Shown piece after piece: positions 1 through 3,720 of a stretch of 5,585 bases of DNA. Under the pieces are notes generated by a model. That model was not told where the DNA came from, searched no databases, and worked only from the letters and a program-made list of their open reading frames with translations. Each line of letters opens with the position of its first letter. The stretch's first letter is position 1. Source of the DNA: DATGEP01 sp035310125 (GTDB lineage: Bacteria; Chloroflexota; Ktedonobacteria; Ktedonobacterales; JADMIN01); NCBI GenBank assembly GCA_035310125.1, contig DATGEP010000200.1, positions 1 to 5,585 of the forward strand. Direction: 5' to 3'. The position numbers and the translations under genes are program-made.

Positions 1-290
1 TGCGCATCGAAGGCGAGCTGAGACGGAGGCACCTGCTTCTGCTCCATGATGCCGTCATCGACGGCGCGCACGAGCGAGACTAGGTAGCCGCCCACGGCGC
101 CAGAATCCGCATTCCACTGAGCCAGAACAGTACTATCGCCCCAAGCCAGAGACAATCCACTGACAATCCCAGAATTGGCACTACCAGCCATGTCAGGAAC
201 ACGGAAGGCTCCTAGCGCCAGGATCAGGATCAGTCCCAGCAGCGTCACGACCGGCGCGCGGACACGCCGTCGAGCTCGCATCGTTTTCAT
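1..290 (-). CDS. Secreted or membrane-anchored fibronectin type III protein, N-terminal part, cut by window edge
   Basis: Reading from ATG at 290, 96 codons stay open to base 1, so the 3' end lies outside the window. Residues 4-12 are strongly basic (RARRRVR). Residues 13-29 form a hydrophobic stretch (VVTLLGLILILALGAF), which is a signal peptide or signal anchor; no clear lipobox or AxA cleavage site follows. From about residue 41 the pattern is that of the first strands of a fibronectin type III domain: LSLAWGD, then VLAQWNAD with the core Trp59, then GGYLVSLV with Tyr69. The protein should therefore be exported, with a beta-sandwich outside the cell that could bind protein or carbohydrate. 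GAGG at 302-299 lies 8 bases before the ATG, and the frame has a TGA just upstream, which fixes the start. A promoter-like element lies about 50 bases upstream. It could be phage cargo or a flanking host gene. The domain call is from pattern alone. Confidence 0.72.
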   Translation of the reverse strand, partial: MKTMRARRRVRAPVVTLLGLILILALGAFRVPDMAGSANSGIVSGLSLAWGDSTVLAQWNADSGAVGGYLVSLVRAVDDGIMEQKQVPPSQLAFDA

Positions 291-298
291 CACTCGCA

Positions 299-303
299 CC
301 TCT
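299..303 (-). promoter_or_regulatory. Ribosome binding site of the fibronectin type III gene
   Basis: AGAGG on the minus strand, 8 bases before ATG 290. It selects this start over a second in-frame ATG at 281, which would have no comparable site at normal spacing. Confidence 0.6.
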
Positions 304-316
304 CATGCGCCATCTC

Positions 317-366
317 CTATCGGAAAGCCCGATATCTTCACTGCCAAGTATAGCAGAGTCCGATAG
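317..366. repeat. Inverted repeat with TATCGG elements around the promoter
   Basis: CTATCGGA at 317-324 and TCCGATAG at 359-366 are perfect 8-base inverted arms, 42 bases centre to centre (about four helical turns). A third copy, CCGATA at 329-334, could pair with the first copy to make a tight hairpin. The arms flank the TATACT box, as an operator might. They could instead form a hairpin after the holin, but no T-run follows on the minus strand, so a holin terminator is not supported. On the plus strand a TTTTT run follows the second arm after five bases. Confidence 0.4.
347..355 (-). promoter_or_regulatory. Extended -10 promoter for the fibronectin type III gene
   Basis: The minus strand reads TGCTATACT. 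TATACT matches the -10 consensus at five of six positions, and the TG one base before it makes an extended -10, which can work without a good -35; none is visible at 16-18 bases. Predicted initiation is near base 340, leaving a leader of about 50 bases before ATG 290. The box lies after the holin stop codon and so would uncouple the downstream gene from late lysis transcription. This is motif evidence only. Confidence 0.4.
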
Positions 367-381
367 AACGCTTTTTCTAGG

Positions 382-738
382 TCACCTGGTCGTACTGGTC
401 GTACTGGTCGTACTGGCTGCGCTGAGACTGAGGTTGAGCGCGTGCACGGCCGCCTCCAGCAGCACATCGAGTTGCGTCGGTGAGATCGTCAGGGAGGCGT
501 CTTTGGCGAGTTGCGTAATGAGCTGCGTGGCGACCCGCTTCTTCTCCGGTCCCGCCATGCCGGCGTTGGCCTGTTCCACGGCGTGGACAACGGTCCCCAC
601 CAGTGTCTCCAGCCGGGCGCGCCGGGCCGCCGGCAGCCGCTCCAGGAGCAGCTCCATGACAAAGCGGGCCAGTGCCACCATGAGTGGCAGCACGATCGAG
701 AGCAGCAGGACCGCGAGGTCCAGATTGGTACTAGTCAT
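382..738 (-). CDS. Phage holin, LL-H family (superfamily 6-like)
   Basis: This small membrane protein of 118 residues probably forms the inner-membrane lesion that lets the endolysin reach peptidoglycan. Residues 7-33 are one long hydrophobic segment (LAVLLLSIVLPLMVALARFVM). A basic turn follows (ERLPAARRARLE), then an amphipathic segment with VVHAVEQ and GPEKKRVATQLI at residues 50-75. This matches the Lactobacillus phage LL-H holin family, where a V-x-AVEQ helix precedes a GxxKK motif; length is also normal. The C-terminus ends in Thr/Ser repeats coded by three 9-base tandem copies. AAGGA at 750-746 lies 7 bases before the ATG. The frame is open further upstream but holds no other normal start codon. 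The gene follows the lysin after a 253-base gap, which is wider than any other junction here. The family call rests on recognised pattern, not a search. Confidence 0.8.
   Translation of the reverse strand: MTSTNLDLAVLLLSIVLPLMVALARFVMELLLERLPAARRARLETLVGTVVHAVEQANAGMAGPEKKRVATQLITQLAKDASLTISPTQLDVLLEAAVHALNLSLSAASTTSTTSTTR
388..414. repeat. Three tandem copies of a 9-base repeat in the holin 3' end
   Basis: GGTCGTACT occurs at 388-396, 397-405 and 406-414 with no mismatch. On the coding strand each unit gives Ser-Thr-Thr, so the holin ends STTSTTSTTR. The unit is a multiple of three, so copy-number change would keep the frame and only alter the length of the tail. Confidence 0.9.
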
Positions 739-745
739 TGATGCA

Positions 746-750
746 TCCTT
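746..750 (-). promoter_or_regulatory. Ribosome binding site of the holin gene
   Basis: AAGGA on the minus strand, 7 bases before ATG 738. It supports the short holin and independent initiation, since the preceding lysin gene ends over 250 bases upstream. Confidence 0.6.
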
Positions 751-759
751 GCCTTCTGA

Positions 760-906
760 TGCCGCCTCTGGTACACTTGTTCGTGTCCGAATGATCGGCT
801 GGCGATAGACGATGATCTGGGGCGAGGCGTCAGAACTGGCCTCCTGACGTCAAAGACCCCCGCGAAATTGCTGGATAGGCGAGATGGCCACCGCCGATTC
901 CCAGCT
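760..906 (+). pseudogene. Start-less plus-strand open frame, possible gene relic
   Basis: On the plus strand one frame is open from just after the stop at 757-759 to TGA at 904-906, giving 48 codons and a natural-looking C-terminus (TPAKLLDRRDGHRRFPA). It has no ATG and no ribosome binding site, and a plus-oriented terminator-like hairpin follows about 57 bases after its stop. This is what the 3' remnant of an inserted gene with its own terminator would look like. It may equally be chance, because the same bases hold the inverted repeats. No family was recognised. Confidence 0.2.
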
Positions 907-960
907 TGACCGCTTGTCTCTTCCGGGTCAGGAGAGCGGTGACAATCGACTCGGCGTGCC

Positions 961-995
961 TGGCCCCCTACGAAAGTGGGGGCTTTCGTATTTAT
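961..995 (+). terminator. Terminator-like hairpin with two alternative stems
   Basis: GCCCCC 963-968 pairs with GGGGGC 978-983 around a 9-base loop, and is followed by TTTCGTATTTA. Alternatively TACGAAAG 969-976 pairs perfectly with CTTTCGTA 983-990 around TGGGGG, followed by TTTA. The two stems exclude each other. The T-rich side lies downstream only on the plus strand; on the minus strand a G-run follows, so this is not a standard intrinsic terminator for the lysin, whose TAA is at 994-992. It implies plus-strand transcription arriving from the 739-960 interval. Confidence 0.5.
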
Positions 996-2128
996 CCCAC
1001 CACCGCCTTGATCGCCTCCGCTAGCGCCATCCCCTTCTGTGCTTCGGCGAGCTGCCCTTCCGCCTGATTCAACTGATCCTGAGCGCTTGCCAGCGCCTTC
1101 TCAGCCGCCTGCATGTCGCTGGTCGCCTTCGCCGCGGCGGCTCGTGCGGTGGCCGCATCAGCCACCGCCTGGTCGCGTTGCTGGCTTGCCAGGGTCGCCG
1201 CGTCCTGTGCCGCGGCAAGCTGCGTGTGCAGTGTCGCCTCCAGGGCCGTCAGCGCCGCGCCGGAATCCACATGCGCCAGGTAACAGTCTCCCGTGGCGCC
1301 CGGTGGAGCATCCAGCTCGCGATGCGGGTCGTACGCGATCGCGCCGCGCTCGAAGAGCTGAACACGCGCCACGCTGCCCGCCTTGGGCGCGATCTCGCCG
1401 GTCTTGGGCAGCCCCAGCGCCGTGAGGCCGGCCAGGGAGCCCGCGGCAGCCATCTCACGATAGAACGCCAGGATGCCGCCGTGGATCTCCTGGCCGGTGT
1501 GCGCGCAAAGCCAGCCGCCGTCGGCGACGAGCGCGAAGAACGCCTTGACGACCAGATCGTTGATGTCGAGCATGGGATTCTCCTTTGTCCCGTCCGCGGT
1601 TGCGAGAAGGATATAACCATAACAGATGCGCGCCGCCCAGTAGGCGTCGTCGCCGTCGTGCCAGAAGCCTCCCCACGGATTCATGCAGCGCAGCCCGCCG
1701 GGAAGCGGATACGCCACGGCGACACAGTGCGTGGTCCCCGCTGGGTGCAGTGGATCGGCTGGCGCCGTGCCCCACTCGCTGGGGATGTTGATGAGCGCAT
1801 CGGCACCGGCTGCCAGCGCCGCGTGCAGCCGCGCTACCAGCTGCGTCCCGGTGCCTCGCACGATCGTGAGCGCAACGCCGCGTTTCCTGGCTGCCGCGGC
1901 AAACGCCGCCGCCTGCGGATCGTACGGTCCGGTATGCCCCTGGCCCTCGCACTCGTCGTGGATCTCGTCGCCGTCGCAGTCCGGCTCGCTGCCAATGTCC
2001 CGCACGACCCAGGCAAGGCTCGCGAACGTGCAATTGTTGCGCGGATTCTCGTCGGGATGATTGTCCTTGGTTGGTTCGCTGAGCTGATTGAGGGGTGTGG
2101 GATGGCGTGCGGTGCTCAGCGTGCTCAT
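992..2128 (-). CDS. C39/papain-like cysteine peptidase lysin with LGFP-like segment and C-terminal coiled coil
   Basis: This is the likely endolysin of 378 residues, which would cut cell-wall peptide bonds at the end of infection. Residues 31-42 (NNCTFASLAWVV) place Cys33 at the start of a helix as in C39-like and papain-fold peptidases. His134 lies in GTTHCVAVAYPL and Asn150 in RCMNPWGGFW, completing a plausible Cys-His-Asn triad in the correct order. An acidic Cys-containing insert (DCDGDEIHDEC) sits at 50-60. Residues 237-268 (LGLPKTGE, then VQLFERGAIAYDP) resemble an LGFP-type repeat, a wall-associated module. Residues 290-372 are an Ala/Gln-rich coiled coil, long for a lysin. There is no signal peptide, so release through a holin is expected. 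AGGAG at 2141-2137 lies 8 bases before the ATG, and the ATGA overlap with the upstream nuclease gene suggests translational coupling. A tail-associated or virion peptidase is the main alternative. Confidence 0.7.
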   Translation of the reverse strand: MSTLSTARHPTPLNQLSEPTKDNHPDENPRNNCTFASLAWVVRDIGSEPDCDGDEIHDECEGQGHTGPYDPQAAAFAAAARKRGVALTIVRGTGTQLVARLHAALAAGADALINIPSEWGTAPADPLHPAGTTHCVAVAYPLPGGLRCMNPWGGFWHDGDDAYWAARICYGYILLATADGTKENPMLDINDLVVKAFFALVADGGWLCAHTGQEIHGGILAFYREMAAAGSLAGLTALGLPKTGEIAPKAGSVARVQLFERGAIAYDPHRELDAPPGATGDCYLAHVDSGAALTALEATLHTQLAAAQDAATLASQQRDQAVADAATARAAAAKATSDMQAAEKALASAQDQLNQAEGQLAEAQKGMALAEAIKAVVG

Positions 2129-2862
2129 GCCACCGACTCCTGCGTGGCCGCAGTGGCGGCGATCTCCGCCGCCACTGCGGCCTCAGTGCCATCCGCGCGC
2201 TCGATGGCCTCGTCGCGTGCCTCCGACGCGGCCGCGTCCTCCGGCGTCGCGGCCACTTCATACGCTTCACCGCTGGCGGCGCGCTTGGCGTATTTCTTCG
2301 CCATCAGATCCTGAAACAGCGCGTGATGGAAGCTCACCCCCATACCGCGATGGCACTGGTCGCAGACGGCGACGAGATTGTGCTCGGTATCTGCCCATTC
2401 CTCCAGCGTCTCGAAGAGCAGCACGCTGGGATAATCCTTCGCCAGCCGAGTGCGATCCACCGCGTCCACTAGACTGCGCTCGATGGGGAAGTGGTGAGAT
2501 TCCATCTGTTTCGCGCCGTAGGGATTGACGTGGAGATCTCCCCGCCGCGTCTCATCCTGAAGGTCGCTGTGCCGCACGCCGCAGATCCAGCACGGCTCGT
2601 CGCGCACAAACAGCAGATGCTCATGCGCCGCCTTGTACGCCGGCGTCTCCTCGCGCGGTGGATGCGGCGGGCTGAGCTCGATGCTCGCGATCTCCTCATG
2701 CGTCTCATGGACGTGCGCCAGCGTCTGCGACCCGTTCTCCGACGTGCTCGATGATTCTTTCCGTCCCATGTCCCTCATGTCCTCCATGTATTTGGATATC
2801 CATCCATCTCTCTCACCATCGCGAACGACGTCTTCCCTACGCCGCCTCGCCAGGTCCTCCAT
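2125..2862 (-). CDS. HNH endonuclease family protein
   Basis: This 245-residue protein carries a full HNH signature. The zinc pair Cys91-x2-Cys94 (CWICG) is followed by His123-His124 in ESHHFPIE, then Asn162 in EHNLVAVCDQCHRG, where Cys167-x2-Cys170 is the second zinc pair and His171 completes N-x8-H. HNH proteins cut or nick DNA with one metal ion; phage members act in packaging, homing or host DNA attack. Flanks are unlike a bare nuclease: residues 1-75 are charged and probably disordered, and 196-245 are Ala/Glu-rich. The gene overlaps the preceding gene by 26 bases and the lysin by 4. The start is uncertain: ATG 2862 has no good ribosome binding site, while in-frame ATGs at 2787, 2778 and 2769 surround a GGAGG at 2785-2781. 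Its role within a lysis block is unknown. Confidence 0.78.
   Translation of the reverse strand: MEDLARRRREDVVRDGERDGWISKYMEDMRDMGRKESSSTSENGSQTLAHVHETHEEIASIELSPPHPPREETPAYKAAHEHLLFVRDEPCWICGVRHSDLQDETRRGDLHVNPYGAKQMESHHFPIERSLVDAVDRTRLAKDYPSVLLFETLEEWADTEHNLVAVCDQCHRGMGVSFHHALFQDLMAKKYAKRAASGEAYEVAATPEDAAASEARDEAIERADGTEAAVAAEIAATAATQESVA
2137..2141 (-). promoter_or_regulatory. Ribosome binding site of the lysin gene, inside the nuclease gene
   Basis: AGGAG lies 8 bases before ATG 2128, within the last codons of the HNH gene. With the ATGA stop/start overlap it allows both fresh initiation and re-initiation by ribosomes finishing the upstream gene. Confidence 0.65.
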
Positions 2863-3235
2863 ACTGCCAGATGGTTAGCGTGCGCGCCGCGCTTGTCAGC
2901 GAGTCGCCGAGTCGCACCTGATAGCCTCGCGCCGTAAATCGCGCACGGATCTCGTCGGCGAACGGCGCCGGCACGGCGAGTTGCGCGAAGGAGGCGCCCG
3001 CATCGGTGCTCTTCGAGGGTGGAATCCCATCCCATTTGCCGCGCGGACCACGCATCTCTATCTGTGAGCCAGGGCGCGAAGGCGCGTGTGGCGTCGTGGG
3101 CCACGCCGCCGCCGGCCGGCCGAGTCCCAGCGCCGAGACCACCAGGCGCAGCCACGTCTCCAGGTACGCCTCCATGCCTAACAGGTCTCTCGTCTCATCA
3201 TTCCCACCGGTCCTGACCACCTCGCCGCCGTCCAT
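2837..3235 (-). CDS. Phage protein of unknown function, 132 residues
   Basis: I do not recognise this protein. ATG 3235 is chosen because GGAGG (3246-3242) lies 6 bases upstream. A longer reading from 3358 would add 41 residues, overlap the preceding gene and ignore this site. Residues 18-40 form a mildly hydrophobic amphipathic stretch (LLGMEAYLETWLRLVVSALGL), perhaps a helix but short of a clear membrane segment. Residues 41-70 are Pro/Gly-rich, and residues 85-125 look like a small alpha/beta fold (FADEIRARFTARGYQVRLG). The gene lies between the coiled-coil membrane protein and the nuclease, overlaps the nuclease by 26 bases, and is presumably made with the late lysis genes. A role in lysis timing or host interaction is only a guess from position. 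Confidence 0.6.
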   Translation of the reverse strand: MDGGEVVRTGGNDETRDLLGMEAYLETWLRLVVSALGLGRPAAAWPTTPHAPSRPGSQIEMRGPRGKWDGIPPSKSTDAGASFAQLAVPAPFADEIRARFTARGYQVRLGDSLTSAARTLTIWQYGGPGEAA

Positions 3236-3241
3236 GCGTGT

Positions 3242-3277
3242 CCTCCGCTCCGCTCCGCGTCTCCGCTTCTCCTCCGC
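3242..3277 (-). promoter_or_regulatory. Purine-rich leader with repeated Shine-Dalgarno-like units
   Basis: On the minus strand GCGGAG occurs five times (3277-3272, 3266-3261, 3258-3253, 3253-3248 and 3248-3243), the last three directly overlapping in 5-base steps. The copy nearest ATG 3235 provides GGAGG at 6-base spacing. The whole short gap between the two genes is therefore a ribosome-attracting purine tract. Confidence 0.55.
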
Positions 3278-3291
3278 ACGCGATTCACTCG

Positions 3292-3714
3292 TCAGTGGCG
3301 CAGCGAGAGGTAGACATTCAGCGCCACCGAGAGGATGCTCATCGCCACCGCAACCCATGCCAGCACCCGCGCCGACGCGTTCTCCAGCCGGTCTAGCCGC
3401 AGATTGATGCCCTTCATCGTCGCGTCGAAGGTGTCCACACTCACCCGCCGCGCGTCCGCCGCCTCGATCTCCGCGCGCGGCATCATGCTGCTTTTGAGCT
3501 CCTGGAGTTGCACGCTGAAGGTGTCCTGCTTCTCCGCCACCCGGTCCATCTTGCTATTCAGCGCCGCCAGCTGCTCCATCGAGGTCCGCTCGCCTTCCGC
3601 ATTGGAAATCCATTCCCACAGTCCCATCGCCCGTCCCATCACTTCCCTGTGCGTTCCGCCGGCATCTCCGCTTTGGTGTGCAACCTCCTCTCCCACCTCC
3701 ACCGATTCCATCAT
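3292..3714 (-). CDS. Coiled-coil membrane protein, XhlA-like holin accessory
   Basis: This protein of 140 residues has a hydrophilic N-terminus (1-44), a heptad-rich region (45-113, with MDRVAEKQDTFSVQLQELK and INLRLDRLENAS) and one membrane segment at 117-138 (VLAWVAVAMSILSVALNVYL), ending LRH. The order coiled coil, then a single C-terminal membrane helix, resembles XhlA of Bacillus prophage PBSX and many actinophage lysis-region proteins, which work with a holin. It should be anchored in the membrane with the coil in the cytoplasm, though topology is not proven. It begins 6 bases after the tail gene. GAGG (3722-3719) overlaps that gene's stop and lies 4 bases before the first ATG and 7 before the second, so Met2 may be the true start. 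MGRAMG at 3639 with AGGGA upstream is a further alternative. It could also be a minor structural protein. Confidence 0.6.
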   Translation of the reverse strand: MMESVEVGEEVAHQSGDAGGTHREVMGRAMGLWEWISNAEGERTSMEQLAALNSKMDRVAEKQDTFSVQLQELKSSMMPRAEIEAADARRVSVDTFDATMKGINLRLDRLENASARVLAWVAVAMSILSVALNVYLSLRH

Positions 3715-3720
3715 CTCACC

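Larger units (their letters stand above)
739..991. other. Structured intergenic interval between lysin and holin genes
   Basis: No minus-strand gene with a start and ribosome binding site fits here. The interval instead carries several inverted repeats. The arms 826-833 and 844-851 form 8 pairs, one of them G-U if the plus strand is the RNA. GCTGG 870-874 pairs with CCAGC 901-905, enclosing GGCG 878-881 with CGCC 892-895. ACCGC 909-913 pairs with GCGGT 936-940. TTGTC 914-918 can pair with GACAA 941-945, which crosses the previous stem in a pseudoknot topology. GCCGA 893-897 can alternatively pair with TCGGC 951-955. A terminator-like hairpin ends the block at 963-990. It may be a structured RNA, a leader controlling the holin, or remains of an insertion. 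No known riboswitch or ribozyme class was recognised. Confidence 0.45.

Noticed and set aside
317..381. Intrinsic terminator for the holin transcript
   Set aside because: The hairpin is present, but on the minus strand no T-tract follows it; the only T-run is on the plus side, and the promoter-like box inside makes a regulatory reading more likely.
305..808. Plus-strand open frame of 167 codons across the holin gene
   Set aside because: Ser/Arg-rich low-complexity product directly antisense to a recognisable holin, with no good ribosome binding site.
739..991. Known riboswitch or self-cleaving ribozyme in the lysin-holin gap
   Set aside because: Compared with remembered cores of cobalamin, cyclic-di-GMP, hammerhead and HDV-like RNAs; none fits, so only an unnamed structured element is reported.
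884..1024. Plus-strand 46-residue reading frame starting at ATG 884
   Set aside because: Weak ribosome binding site, runs through the terminator hairpin and into the lysin gene antisense; no family resemblance.
1455..2270. Second minus-strand frame of 271 codons across the lysin and nuclease genes
   Set aside because: Almost entirely Arg-rich translation, typical of a shifted frame in GC-rich coding DNA.
1178..2314. Plus-strand open frame of 378 codons opposite the lysin and nuclease genes
   Set aside because: Arg/Ala-rich translation with no recognisable domain, lying opposite two genes with clear catalytic motifs and ribosome binding sites; it is a product of GC-rich codon usage.
3236..3358. 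N-terminal extension of the 132-residue protein to ATG 3358
   Set aside because: Would overlap the end of the membrane protein gene and has a low-complexity charged translation; the internal ATG has a strong ribosome binding site.
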